A DNA stretch of 64,000 nt from Allobosea sp. 47.2.35 (GTDB lineage Bacteria; Pseudomonadota; Alphaproteobacteria; Rhizobiales; Beijerinckiaceae). Under the pieces are notes generated by a model. That model ran no database searches. It was not told where the DNA came from and saw nothing but the letters and a program-made list of their open reading frames with translations. Location: the NCBI RefSeq assembly GCF_024655635.1, contig NZ_JANLGI010000009.1:1-64000 (forward strand). Reading direction: 5' to 3'. The position numbers and the translations under genes are program-made. Positions 35,528 through 45,518 of this stretch are shown here, one piece after another (position 1 is the stretch's first letter; each line of letters starts with the position of its first letter).

Positions 35528-36223
35528 TCAGGGCTGCTGCTGGAGTTCGAGCGGGAAGGGTGTGCGTTCGTAGATGTCTTCGAGGCCGTTGCGGGCGACG
35601 AAGTCGTCTTCCCACCCGTGGAGAAGGGAGGCGACTCCGGCACGGTCTCCATCGGCGATCAACGCGCCAAGTTCCGAAGCTTTCTCGTAGTCGGGGCGCG
35701 GCCATGAAGTCATGCGCAGGTGCCAATCCTTGATCCGCTCGTAGATAGCCGTGGCCTCCTCGAAGCGGCCCAAAGCTGCAAGTATCTGAATCTGATACGG
35801 CTCATGGTGATTTAACCAGCCGTCATATTCATGAGACCGTGGCACCCCCTCGATTCGAAACATGTCCTCGATGGTCTGCACACGGCGCAGCATGGGCAGA
35901 ATGTTCGTCTCGATCTCCTGGACTGCCGTTTCGATGAAACCGGCTTCCGACCACCGGCTCGGCTTGCCGCGGGGCAGCACGAACCATTCGGCAGCGAGAC
36001 CTCCCAGCGAGCCGAAAGGTCTGAAGCAATGCCCGACATGCCAAAAAAAATTCGGATCATCGGCACGTGACGTGCGGTCGATCGAGATGGAGCGGGAGAC
36101 ATGGCACATCGGCCTCAGCATGAGGTAGGGCACCTTGAAGACGTAATGATTTTTTACGATTAGATCGTCATTGCGAGCCATTAGTTGGTCGAACAGCGTC
36201 TTGATCTGCTTCTTGGTCGTCAT
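35528..36223 (-). CDS. Putative immunity protein for the adjacent toxin
   Basis: A 231-residue protein that I do not recognise from a named family. It is predicted mixed alpha/beta, with KTLFDQLMARNDDLIVKNHYV at the start, then FWHVGHCFRPFG and LPMLRRVQTIEDMF, and an acidic C-terminal half with helical repeat-like segments. Its start ATG overlaps the toxin stop TGA by 4 nt, the arrangement expected of toxin then immunity gene. The gene is distinctly more AT-rich than its neighbours. I infer that it neutralises the nuclease-like domain of the toxin; this is untested. It ends 4 nt from the convergent RND gene stop. Confidence 0.6.
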   Translation of the reverse strand: MTTKKQIKTLFDQLMARNDDLIVKNHYVFKVPYLMLRPMCHVSRSISIDRTSRADDPNFFWHVGHCFRPFGSLGGLAAEWFVLPRGKPSRWSEAGFIETAVQEIETNILPMLRRVQTIEDMFRIEGVPRSHEYDGWLNHHEPYQIQILAALGRFEEATAIYERIKDWHLRMTSWPRPDYEKASELGALIADGDRAGVASLLHGWEDDFVARNGLEDIYERTPFPLELQQQP

Positions 36224-37353
36224 TGTCTCGGCCTTACCTCCATGACAATGATCCATCGAACCGGACCGAATCCCAACTTTATGGCATTCGCCAGGATATC
36301 AGCGCGCCGGTCGGACAAACCGGCCTTGCCGGTTTTGAGATCGTAGACGCAAAGTGTGCCATCATCCCGGTATTCATAGGCGTCCACACGGATCGATCGC
36401 GGATACCCATAGGGCACCTGCTGGCTATTGACGCCCTCCATGCGTTCTTTGAGAAATGATCGTTCAGCTTGGAATTTAAGGTCGTTCAGGTCTTTGACAT
36501 ATTGCGCGAAGCGCGTGTGGACATCCGTTCCATAAACTGTTCGTGACGGGTAGAGGTCAGGAGAGCCTGCGGCGTTGGCGGCGCGATCGGCCAGTTCCTT
36601 GACATCGGGCAAACGTCGGCAAGCGAGTTCAGCCTGTTCTTCCGTTATGCGCCCGGAATAGGTGAGGTCTAACTTGCCGGTCGTGCCGTCTCCCGGCTGA
36701 TAGTCGCGGGCATTGAAGCCCATGACGGCTTGCTGGCCGTCGATGCCATTGAGCGGCGACATCCAGCCGAACAGAATCGCGCCGCCGGTGATAATAGTTG
36801 GCGCGGCTACCAGCGGCGCAAAGGCCGGCTGCACTGTCGCATCAGACTCAGGCCCGGATGCGGTCCAGGTCGTACGGGCAATGAGGTCGCCGTCGCGGCC
36901 GCCGTCATAGATCGACTGGACGTTGCCGGTCGTTTCGAAACTGACCGCGTTGCCATCGGCGAAGGTGACGGTCTGGCGTTCGTCGAAACCGGCGGCGCGC
37001 GAGGCGGCATATTCCGACTGGATCGTCGTGCCCTCGCCGTCCGTGACGGTCTGCTCGAAGATCGAGCCGTCCTCGCCCCAGCTTTCGCCGAGCAAGGACC
37101 AGGCGGTATCCGCGTCGGTTGAACCAAAGCCCGGCAGCTCGGGGTTGTTTACGGCGGAGCCGCCGCCTCCGCCCGCGCCGCTGGTCCATTGCCCGCCACC
37201 GGCATTGCCGGAGGGCACGCGCGGCTGGTCCGGGTTGTACTTGCGGCGCCAATGATCGCGCCGGATCAGGCAAAGCTCGTCGCGTAATCGCAGCAGGCGA
37301 AGCCGGGCGACGCGAAGCTCGCGATCGGCATTGTGGCGATGGAGGATCGGCAT
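36220..37353 (-). CDS. Putative polymorphic toxin with PD-(D/E)XK-like nuclease domain
   Basis: A 377-residue protein with a modular look. Residues 1-40 are Arg/Leu-rich; then comes NPDQPRVPSGNAGGGQWTSG, a Gly-rich linker signature I associate with secreted or phage-linked alphaproteobacterial proteins. Middle residues 80-190 are acidic and probably beta-rich, with a hydrophobic VAAPTIITGGAILFGW stretch. The C-terminal about 110 residues have GTDVHTRFAQYV, RVDAYEYRDDG (Asp324) and VYDLKTGK (Asp338, Lys340), the pattern of a PD-(D/E)XK nuclease. GC content falls in the C-terminal part, as in exchanged toxin tips. No secretion gene is nearby, so the delivery route is unknown. Confidence 0.65.
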   Translation of the reverse strand: MPILHRHNADRELRVARLRLLRLRDELCLIRRDHWRRKYNPDQPRVPSGNAGGGQWTSGAGGGGGSAVNNPELPGFGSTDADTAWSLLGESWGEDGSIFEQTVTDGEGTTIQSEYAASRAAGFDERQTVTFADGNAVSFETTGNVQSIYDGGRDGDLIARTTWTASGPESDATVQPAFAPLVAAPTIITGGAILFGWMSPLNGIDGQQAVMGFNARDYQPGDGTTGKLDLTYSGRITEEQAELACRRLPDVKELADRAANAAGSPDLYPSRTVYGTDVHTRFAQYVKDLNDLKFQAERSFLKERMEGVNSQQVPYGYPRSIRVDAYEYRDDGTLCVYDLKTGKAGLSDRRADILANAIKLGFGPVRWIIVMEVRPRQ

Positions 37354-37421
37354 CTGGGGCTCCTGGACGGGAGCCTCAGTGTGATGCCGCTACGGCATAC
37401 GGGGATAAGTCGGGGCCGGTT

Positions 37422-37925
37422 TCACCCCGCCATAGCCTGCCGCCGCGCCAGCGCGCCTCGATAGGCCTGCGTCAGCTCGTCGAGCACGGATTGCTCGGGC
37501 TTGGGGGCGTCGAGATGGAGATGCCTCAGCTCCTGCATGAAGCGCTCCCAGAGCGCCGGGCCGCCTTCGCTGAGGAGTTCGGCGCGGATCGAGAGTTCCT
37601 CGGTCGCCGGCAGGAAGTGTCGGCCCCATTCGCCCATCGCGGCGAAGACCGGGACGAGGGCGATGCCCATCTCGGTCAGGCTGTAGATCGCCTTCTGCTT
37701 GTGGCTGGCATCGTCGCGGCGCGAGAGCAGGCCCTTCTCGACGAGGCGCTTCAGGCGGTCGGCGAGGATGTTCGAGGCGATGCCCTCGTCCGATTTCGCC
37801 AGCATCTCGCGAAAATGCCGGCGGTTGCCGAACATGATGTCGCGGAGCACGATCAGGCTCCAGCGATCCCCCAGGATTTCCAGCGTCAGATTGATCGGAC
37901 AGCCCGAACGGCCGGTCTCGCGCAT
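37422..37925 (-). CDS. HxlR-family transcriptional regulator
   Basis: A 167-residue winged-helix regulator of the HxlR family, with RSGCPINLTLEILGDRWSLIVLRDIMFG at the start and the wing KQKAIYSLTEMG. A single conserved N-terminal Cys9 is the residue used for redox or electrophile sensing in relatives such as YodB and HypR. The ATG at 37925 has GGAG 6-7 nt upstream; starts at 37973 and 37991 lack one and would run across the operator. It is divergent from a reductase gene, the usual target of such regulators. Confidence 0.9.
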   Translation of the reverse strand: MRETGRSGCPINLTLEILGDRWSLIVLRDIMFGNRRHFREMLAKSDEGIASNILADRLKRLVEKGLLSRRDDASHKQKAIYSLTEMGIALVPVFAAMGEWGRHFLPATEELSIRAELLSEGGPALWERFMQELRHLHLDAPKPEQSVLDELTQAYRGALARRQAMAG

Positions 37926-37936
37926 GCTCGTCTCCA

Positions 37937-37999
37937 AAACCGCTTGCAATATAGGATCGGTTTCGCTATTCATCAACCAGTTGCAAATCAAAACTGGTT
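37937..37999. promoter_or_regulatory. Two inverted repeats in the HxlR/reductase divergent promoter
   Basis: AAACCG (37937-37942)/CGGTTT (37958-37963) and AACCAGTT (37975-37982)/AACTGGTT (37992-37999) are both perfect, with 15- and 9-bp spacers. They lie between the divergent start codons and are the natural binding sites for the HxlR protein (inference). Confidence 0.75.
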
Positions 38000-38025
38000 T
38001 TGACCGGACCTATCAGGAGGATGCG

Positions 38026-38592
38026 ATGGCCAAGGTGATCGTCTGGAATCTGATGACGCTGGAAGGCTTCTTCGAGGGCAAGGAGAAGTGGGATCTCGGC
38101 TTCCACCAGGATGCCTGGGGCGAGGAGCTTTCCGAGCTGAGCAGCGATTTCGGCCACAAGGCCGGGCTGCTCGTCTTCGGTCGCGTCACCTATGAAGGGA
38201 TGAAGGCCTATTGGACGACGAATGCGGACGAGGGGGAGGGCGAGGTCAAGGGCTTCATGAACGCCCTGCCGAAGCTCGTGGCGTCAGGCAAGCTGACCGG
38301 CTCCGACTGGAACAACACCACGGTGACAGCGGATATCACCGGCGAGATCGCGCGCCGGAAAGCCAAGGCCGGCAAGGACATCTATGTCTTCGGCAGCGCC
38401 GAGCTGACGGAGACGCTGCTGGCGGCCGGGCTCGTCGACGAGGTCATGATCGCGGTCGCGCCGGTCACGATCGGGCGGGGGACGCCCTTGTTCAAGCCGA
38501 ACGCTGAGAAGCGCCACTATGCGCTGATCGCGGCCCGCCCGCTCAAGAACGGAACCGTGATCCTGCACTATGGCGTCAAGCCAGCGGCCTGA
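38026..38592 (+). CDS. Dihydrofolate reductase-like (RibD C-terminal domain) protein
   Basis: A 188-residue protein with a RibD-C/dihydrofolate reductase fold: VIVWNLMTLEGFFEGKE at the start, LVFGRVTYEGMKAYW, then DIYVFGSAELTETLLAAGLVD and PVTIGRGTPLF. Relatives are NADPH-dependent reductases of unclear substrate. An AGGAGG ribosome site lies just before the ATG at 38026; another ATG at 38021 is out of frame. Its expression is probably set by the divergent HxlR regulator. Confidence 0.88.
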   Translation: MAKVIVWNLMTLEGFFEGKEKWDLGFHQDAWGEELSELSSDFGHKAGLLVFGRVTYEGMKAYWTTNADEGEGEVKGFMNALPKLVASGKLTGSDWNNTTVTADITGEIARRKAKAGKDIYVFGSAELTETLLAAGLVDEVMIAVAPVTIGRGTPLFKPNAEKRHYALIAARPLKNGTVILHYGVKPAA

Positions 38593-38601
38593 CGGGGTGG
38601 C

Positions 38602-39504
38602 TCAGCCGCGCCGGACCATCAGCACGGCGGCGAGAATGGCGACGCCGCCGAAGGCCTGAACCGGGGTCGGCTGCTCGCCGAACAGCGCCCAGGCGGCGAG
38701 CACGCTGACCAGAGCCGGCCAGACCATGACCAGCGAGGCGGCGCCGGCGCCATAGCTGCCGAGCGAGAGCGTGATCAGGCCCTGGCCGAGCGCATGCGAG
38801 ACGAGACCGAGCGCTGCGACCGCGAGCCAGCCCTGCAGGCTGGCCGGGACGACCTGCTCGCCCAGCATCAATGCCACGACGAGGCAGAAAACGGCGCAGA
38901 TGACGCTGGAGACGAGGCTGACATAGCCGGCACCGGCGCCGTCACGCGCACGGCGCACCGCCAGGATATAGGCGGCGTAGGACAGGGCTGCGCCGACGGC
39001 GAGGCCGTCGCCGAAGAGATTGCCGGTGACCTGCTCGGCGCCGGTGAATTTCGGCAGCACCAGCAGGATCGCGCCGGCGACCGCGAGCATCAGCGCGCCG
39101 AGGATGCGCTGTGAGGGCTTGTCGCCGAGCAGAAGCCAGCCGCCGAGCACGACGCCGACCGGCGAGAGATTGCCGAGCAGCGAGGCATTGGCGATCGTCG
39201 TATGGCCGAGCGCGGCGTTATAGAGCGTGACGTCGATGCCGAACGTCAGGCCGGCCAGCGCGATCACGATGAACGCGCCGCGCCCGATCTTTTCGCCCGT
39301 GGGCTTGCGCTGCTCCAGCGCCGTCCAGACGATCAGGACCGGAACGGCGAAGAGCATGCGCCAGAAGCCGGCCGCGGCGGGGCCGACATCGGCAAGGCGC
39401 ACGAAGATGCCGGAAAAGCCGATGCAGGTGGCGCCGGTGAGCAGCGCGATGAACATGGCCAGCGCAGGCGATGCGGGCCGGACGGGAATGGCAGGGGCGG
39501 ACAT
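38602..39504 (-). CDS. EamA/DMT-family transporter
   Basis: A 300-residue inner-membrane transporter of the drug/metabolite (EamA) superfamily with ten predicted TM helices in two repeats: RLADVGPAAAGFWRMLFAVPVLIVW in the first and VMVWPALVSVLAAWALFGE in the second. It exports amino acids, sugars or drugs in relatives; the substrate is unknown. The ATG at 39504 is preferred over an extension of 31 residues with no hydrophobic start. A LysR gene is divergent 166 bp away and is its likely regulator. Confidence 0.9.
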   Translation of the reverse strand: MSAPAIPVRPASPALAMFIALLTGATCIGFSGIFVRLADVGPAAAGFWRMLFAVPVLIVWTALEQRKPTGEKIGRGAFIVIALAGLTFGIDVTLYNAALGHTTIANASLLGNLSPVGVVLGGWLLLGDKPSQRILGALMLAVAGAILLVLPKFTGAEQVTGNLFGDGLAVGAALSYAAYILAVRRARDGAGAGYVSLVSSVICAVFCLVVALMLGEQVVPASLQGWLAVAALGLVSHALGQGLITLSLGSYGAGAASLVMVWPALVSVLAAWALFGEQPTPVQAFGGVAILAAVLMVRRG

Positions 39505-39670
39505 GGGGTCTTCTGACGATTGGGGAAGCCAGCTTAGGCCGCGACGGCGCGGTCTGCCCGGCTTCGTTCGCCCAATGATATAGGCCGCTTCCTTCAATCG
39601 GAAAAACGGATTATTCTGATTTAACCATTCTTAAAAGCGATCGATCGCGCACGTCCCAAGGAGGCACGTC

Positions 39671-40537
39671 ATGACCGCTCATTTCGACCTCGCCGCGCTC
39701 GGCATGCTGGTGGCCGTGGCGGAAACCGGCGGCTTCACCGCGGCGAGCGCCCGGCTCGGCCGGACGCAGTCGGCGATCTCGGTGCGCATCCAGGATCTGG
39801 AAAGCCAGCTTGGCCACAAGCTGCTGGAGCGCTCGCGCCGTGGCGTCACGCCGACCGATGCCGGCGAGCGGCTGATCGCCCATGCGCGGCGGCTGCTCGC
39901 GGTCGAGCGCGAGGCGCTGGCCGATCTCGCAGGCGAGACGCCGACGGGGCGCCTGCGCATCGGCGTGCCCGACGATTACATGGACGCCTATCTCAGGCCG
40001 TTGATCGCGCGCTTCGCGGTCGAGCACCCCAAGGTCGAGCTCGAGGTCCATTGCGATCTCTCGAAGCGGATCGAGCCGGCGCTCAAGGCCGGCGAGCTCG
40101 ACCTTGCGGTGGTCTCGCAGGATCCGAGCCGGCCGATGGGCGAGGTGCTCCGGCGCGAGCCGATGATCTGGGTCGCGGCACGCGGCCATCGCCCGGAACT
40201 GCAGGAGACGCTGCCGCTCGCGTTGTTCTCTGAGGGCTGCCGGGCGCGCTCGCGCATCCTCGGGGCGCTGAACAGCGCCGGGAAGGCGCATCGGCTCGTC
40301 TTCTCCTGCTCGCACACCTCCGGCGTGCTCTCGGCGGTGGAAGGCGGCTTCTGCGTCACCGCGATCACCGAAAGCGCCGTGCCGCCCTCGCTGCGCCGCC
40401 TCGGCGCGGCCGAGGGACTGCCGCCGCTGTTCGAACTGACGGTCGGGCTGATCATGGCGCCGCGCCCGGGGCTGGCGGCGCAGCGCTTCGCCGATGCGCT
40501 GCGCGAGGAGATGAGCGCTTTCCGGCAGGCGGCATGA
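39671..40537 (+). CDS. LysR-family transcriptional regulator
   Basis: A 288-residue LysR protein. The winged HTH is at residues 6-65 (LGMLVAVAETGGFTAASARLGRTQ, then SVRIQDLESQLGHKLLER), and the effector-binding type 2 PBP domain runs from about residue 90 (GRLRIGVPDDYMDAYLRP). The ribosome site AAGGAGG lies 7 nt before the ATG at 39671. It faces the DMT exporter; the 166-bp gap has an AT-rich part near 39600-39640 suited to a LysR box. Confidence 0.93.
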   Translation: MTAHFDLAALGMLVAVAETGGFTAASARLGRTQSAISVRIQDLESQLGHKLLERSRRGVTPTDAGERLIAHARRLLAVEREALADLAGETPTGRLRIGVPDDYMDAYLRPLIARFAVEHPKVELEVHCDLSKRIEPALKAGELDLAVVSQDPSRPMGEVLRREPMIWVAARGHRPELQETLPLALFSEGCRARSRILGALNSAGKAHRLVFSCSHTSGVLSAVEGGFCVTAITESAVPPSLRRLGAAEGLPPLFELTVGLIMAPRPGLAAQRFADALREEMSAFRQAA

Positions 40538-40575
40538 TCCGGTCCATTGCCCTTTCCTTCGCTCATCACTAGTGA

Positions 40576-41625
<1,050 letters not shown>

Positions 41626-41664
41626 GGTTCCGGCCTCAGGACGAGCCCCGCAAGAATACTCCGC

Positions 41665-42801
41665 TCAGGTCAGGGCGCCGCGCGCCGCGACCGGCCAGAG
41701 CGCTTCGACATGGGCGTCCGGTCCGTGCAGGCCGCGGACGCAGACATACCAGTCGTGCAGGTTGACCGTCGGGTCGCAATGGCCGGGGATCAGCAGCAGG
41801 CGGTCGCCGCGATGCGGCACCGCGACCGGGTCGCCGGTCAGCACGCCGTGCTCGTCCGAGGGCTTGGTGTAGATCACGCCGTCGCGCCGGAAAGGCACGG
41901 GCATGCCGGAATCGACTGCCGCGGCCTTGTGGCCCGCATCGACGACGGCGCGATCAGGTACCGGCTTGCTCATCACGCCGGCGAGGACGAAGAGCGCGTG
42001 CTCGAAGCTGCGGAAGGGCGTGCCGTCGGCCTGCCGATTGCGGGCATAGTCCGCGTCCATGAAGATGTAGGAGCCGGGCTGGATCTCGTTCCAGATGCCG
42101 GATTGCGTCTCCAGCTCATGCGTGCCGGTGCCGGCGCCGGTGACGATTTCGCAGGGCAGGCCGTGATGCTTGAGCCGCTCGACCGTGTTGCGGGCTGCGA
42201 GGCCGGCGCGCTCGATCGCCTCGCGGCGCTCGTCGATCGAGCGCATGTGCTGGGCGGAGCCGTGATAGGCGTGGATACCGGCGAAACGCAGGGTGTTGGA
42301 GCGCGCGATCGCTTCCGCCAACCGGACGGCGGCCTCGCCGGGGGCGGCGCCGCAGCGCCGGCCACCGACATCGATCTCGACATAGACATCGAGCGTCACG
42401 TCGTCGCGGGCCGCCGCCTCCGCCGCCTCGCGCACGCCGTCGGGATGATCGACGCAGAGGCCGATCTTGGCGCTGCGGGCGAGCCGGGCAAGGCGATCGA
42501 GCTTGGCCGCGCCGACGATCTCGTTGGTGACCAGCACGTCGCCGACGCCGCCGGCAACCAGAACCTCCGCTTCCCCGACCTTCTGGCAGCACTGCCCGAC
42601 CGCGCCATGGGCGATCTGGCGCAGCGCGATCTCCGGGCTCTTGTGCGACTTGGCGTGGGGCCGGAGCCGGATGCCATGAGCCTGCGTGAAAGCGGCCATG
42701 GCGACGAGGTTGCGCTCGAACGCGTCGAGATCGAGCACGAGGGCGGGGGTTTCGATCTCGGCGAAGCTCTGGCCGGGCTGGGCCGGCGGGGAAAGCGGCA
42801 T
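41665..42801 (-). CDS. D-threonine aldolase / DSD1-family PLP enzyme
   Basis: A 378-residue alanine-racemase-fold PLP enzyme. The Schiff-base lysine region is RLRPHAKSHKSPEIA and ends FAEIETPALVLDLDAFERN at the N-terminus. The C-terminal metal site is HCDPTVNLHDWYVC (His-x-Asp). Characterised relatives are metal-dependent D-threonine aldolase, D-serine dehydratase and 3-hydroxy-D-aspartate aldolase of the beta-hydroxyaspartate cycle; which one is not decidable here. GGAG lies 6 nt before the ATG at 42801. It is divergent from the ABC exporter. Confidence 0.88.
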   Translation of the reverse strand: MPLSPPAQPGQSFAEIETPALVLDLDAFERNLVAMAAFTQAHGIRLRPHAKSHKSPEIALRQIAHGAVGQCCQKVGEAEVLVAGGVGDVLVTNEIVGAAKLDRLARLARSAKIGLCVDHPDGVREAAEAAARDDVTLDVYVEIDVGGRRCGAAPGEAAVRLAEAIARSNTLRFAGIHAYHGSAQHMRSIDERREAIERAGLAARNTVERLKHHGLPCEIVTGAGTGTHELETQSGIWNEIQPGSYIFMDADYARNRQADGTPFRSFEHALFVLAGVMSKPVPDRAVVDAGHKAAAVDSGMPVPFRRDGVIYTKPSDEHGVLTGDPVAVPHRGDRLLLIPGHCDPTVNLHDWYVCVRGLHGPDAHVEALWPVAARGALT

Positions 42802-42921
42802 GAAGTCTCCTGAGTCGGTTGTGGCCATGGGAAGACAGCTTCGTGTCGGTAGCAAGGCCCGTCATTCGCGTTCCGGCATGCGCCAGTGGCGCTTGCCGGG
42901 CCGCCATGATAGGCCCCCGGC

Positions 42922-44742
42922 ATGAAGATCGGCCGCGTCACCGACGATACCCTCGCGCTCTTTGCCCGTGTCTGGCGCGAGCAGATCAGCTCCTATCTCC
43001 CGCAGATGCTGATGATTCTCGGCCTCGTCGTGGTCATCGCGGTGACGACGAGCTTCTATCCGCTGCTGATCAAGGCGGCGTTCGACGCCTTTGCCGACCC
43101 GCTCACCGCCGAATCGACGGGCTTCGTCCGGCGCATGGAACGGCTGGTCTCGAAGTCGATCGGCTACGATATCGGCGTCATCAACGCGGTCGCCACCGTC
43201 GTGGTGATCGTGACCGCGATCAAGGGCTTCTCGCTGCTCGCCCAGACGGTGATGACCAACAATGTCGTCAGCCGCATCGAGGCGAACATGCAGACGGCGC
43301 TCTACGGCCATCTGATCGATGCCGACCTCGCGCAACTGCAGCGCGAGAATCCCGCCTCCCTCACCCAGCGCTTCACCACGGACTTCACCTTCGTCAAGGA
43401 AGCGCTGACGCGCATCGTCAATATCGCCATCCGCGACGTGGTCACCGCGATCGCGCTGGTCGGCGCGCTGATCTGGATCGACTGGCAGATGACGCTGGTC
43501 GTGCTCCTGATCGCGCCGGTGATCGCCCATCCGATCGGCAAGATCGGCCGCAAGCTACGCCGGATGGCCAATTCCCAGCAGGAACAGACCGGCCTGATGG
43601 CCAATCTCGTCACCGAGAGCCTCCAGGGGGCGCGCGTCGCCAAGACCGACCGGCTCGAACCCTATCTGAAGGGCCGCGCCGCCAATGCCTTCGAGGCGAT
43701 CCGGGCGCTCAAGATGAAAGCGGCCAATGCGCGCGGGCGGCTCGACCCGCTGCTCGAGGTCGGTGGCGGCCTTGCCGTTGCCGGCGTGCTCGCCGCCATC
43801 GGCGTGCGCATCACCTCCGGCAATTCGACGGTCGGCGATTTCACCGGCTATGTCTCGGCGCTGCTGCTCGCGGCCCAGCCGATGCGCTCGCTCGGCAATC
43901 TCAATGCCATCGTCCAGGAGGCCGGGGCGTCACTGAAGCGCTATTACGCGCTGATGGACGAGAAGCCGCAGGTGCTCGACCGGCCGGATGCGAAGCCGCT
44001 TGCGGTCGGGGCCGGCGAGGTCGCCTTCCGGCATCTCCGTTTCCGCTATCGCGAGGACCAGCGCGCGCTGGAGGGCATCGACCTCGTCGCGCAGGGCGGC
44101 AGGACGATGGCGCTGGTCGGTCGTTCAGGTTCGGGCAAGTCGACGCTGCTCGCGCTGGTGCCGCGTCTCTACGACCCGACCGAGGGCCGTATCGAGATCG
44201 ACGGCCAGGACCTGCGCAACGTCACGCTGAGGAGCCTGCGTCGGCAGGTAGGCGTCGTCAGCCAGGATGTCGTGCTGTTCGACGACAGCGTGCGGGCGAA
44301 TATCGCCTTCGGTCGGCCGGAAGCCTCGCAAGACGAGATTATCGCAGCGGCGAAGGCGGCGGCCGCGCATGAATTCATCATGGCGATGCCGGGCGGCTAC
44401 GATGCTCCGGTTGGCGAGCGCGGCCACAAGCTCTCGGGCGGCGAGCGCCAGCGCATCGCGATCGCGCGCGCCATCCTCAAGAACGCGCCGATCCTGCTGC
44501 TCGACGAGGCGACCAGCGCGCTCGACACGGAATCCGAACGACTGGTCCAGCAGGCTTTGGCGACGCTGATGAAGGGGCGCACGACCATCGTCATCGCGCA
44601 TCGGCTCTCGACGATCCGCGAGGCTGACATGATCGTGGTCATGGACGAGGGCAAGGTCGTCGAGACCGGCAGCCATGACGAATTACTGGCGCGCGATGGC
44701 GCCTATGCTCGCTTGCACCGGATGCAGTTTCTGGAAGGCTGA
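42922..44742 (+). CDS. ABC exporter, MsbA/HlyB-like fused permease-ATPase
   Basis: A 606-residue ABC half-transporter. The six-helix TM domain covers about residues 25-320, and the ATPase carries Walker A GRSGSGKSTLL, signature LSGGERQRIAIARA and Walker B ILLLDEATSALD. The length and single-half organisation fit lipid, peptide or drug exporters (MsbA group). The start ATG at 42922 has no strong ribosome site. It is convergent with surE with 9 nt between stops. The substrate is unknown. Confidence 0.93.
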   Translation: MKIGRVTDDTLALFARVWREQISSYLPQMLMILGLVVVIAVTTSFYPLLIKAAFDAFADPLTAESTGFVRRMERLVSKSIGYDIGVINAVATVVVIVTAIKGFSLLAQTVMTNNVVSRIEANMQTALYGHLIDADLAQLQRENPASLTQRFTTDFTFVKEALTRIVNIAIRDVVTAIALVGALIWIDWQMTLVVLLIAPVIAHPIGKIGRKLRRMANSQQEQTGLMANLVTESLQGARVAKTDRLEPYLKGRAANAFEAIRALKMKAANARGRLDPLLEVGGGLAVAGVLAAIGVRITSGNSTVGDFTGYVSALLLAAQPMRSLGNLNAIVQEAGASLKRYYALMDEKPQVLDRPDAKPLAVGAGEVAFRHLRFRYREDQRALEGIDLVAQGGRTMALVGRSGSGKSTLLALVPRLYDPTEGRIEIDGQDLRNVTLRSLRRQVGVVSQDVVLFDDSVRANIAFGRPEASQDEIIAAAKAAAAHEFIMAMPGGYDAPVGERGHKLSGGERQRIAIARAILKNAPILLLDEATSALDTESERLVQQALATLMKGRTTIVIAHRLSTIREADMIVVMDEGKVVETGSHDELLARDGAYARLHRMQFLEG

Positions 44743-44751
44743 GTGGATTGC

Positions 44752-45516
44752 TCAGTCAGCCGGTTGTTTCAGCGCGTTGTTGAGCTCGACGGCGAAGCCC
44801 GCATCCAACGGCGCACCATCGCTCCAGCAATGGCGAACGATGGCGATGCGGCCTGAATCGATCAGGCTGTTCTCGTCGCCCGGCCGGCTGGTATGCGGAC
44901 GGCCGCGCCGGATGCGCCAGACGATATTCTCGCCTTCTTCAGAGACGATATCCGCCGCGCCTGCGATCTTGTCGCGGCCGATGCCTGCGAGAGCCACCTC
45001 CGCCGGCAACTCCTTCGGCAGATTGACGCTCAGGAACGTGCCTTCGCGGGTCCATTGCGCGCGTGCCCGCCAGAGATTCTCGATCAGGGCAGCAAGCGCC
45101 GCGACATCGTGCTCCTCGGAGGTTCCGCCCTTGGTCCGGGAAAAGCCGATGGCGGGCAGGTTCCAGAAGCTCGCCTCGCGGGCGATCGAGAGCGTGCCGG
45201 AATAGGCGGCGTCCTCGGCGGCGTTGCGCCCGTCGTTGACGCCGGAGAGCACGAGGTCGGGCTGCCCGCCATCGCGGAACAGCACGGTCATGGCAGCGAC
45301 GACACAATCGGCCGGGGTGCCGTTCAGCGCGTAGACCTGGCTTTCGCGCCGGCTGAGGGTCAATTCCTTGTCGAAGGAGAGGTGATGGCTGGCCGCCGTC
45401 CATTTCCGCTCGGGCGCGACGACCCAGATATCGGACGTAATGCGGGCAGCAGCCTTGCGCAGAAGGGCGATGCCGGGAGCGTCGATGCCGTCGTCATTGG
45501 CGATGAGGATGCGCAT
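44752..45516 (-). CDS. surE: 5'/3'-nucleotidase SurE
   Basis: A 254-residue SurE metallophosphatase that dephosphorylates nucleoside monophosphates and polyphosphate. The N-terminal MRILIANDDGIDAPGI carries the metal-binding Asp-Asp, and SGVNDGRNAAEDAAYSGTLSIA carries the conserved Asn and the hydrolase core. The ATG at 45516 begins exactly at this signature. It lies 2 nt after the MBL hydrolase stop, so the two are co-transcribed. Confidence 0.93.
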   Translation of the reverse strand: MRILIANDDGIDAPGIALLRKAAARITSDIWVVAPERKWTAASHHLSFDKELTLSRRESQVYALNGTPADCVVAAMTVLFRDGGQPDLVLSGVNDGRNAAEDAAYSGTLSIAREASFWNLPAIGFSRTKGGTSEEHDVAALAALIENLWRARAQWTREGTFLSVNLPKELPAEVALAGIGRDKIAGAADIVSEEGENIVWRIRRGRPHTSRPGDENSLIDSGRIAIVRHCWSDGAPLDAGFAVELNNALKQPAD

Positions 45517-45518
45517 GG

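Noticed and set aside
32122..35652. 1176-residue antisense reading frame opposite the RND pump
   Set aside because: It is low-complexity, rich in Asp, Arg and His, with no domain, and mirrors the codon bias of a true long gene on the other strand.
39505..39670. Defined LysR box in the divergent gap
   Set aside because: The region is AT-rich near 39600-39640, but I could not find a convincing T-N11-A dyad, so it is not listed as a site.
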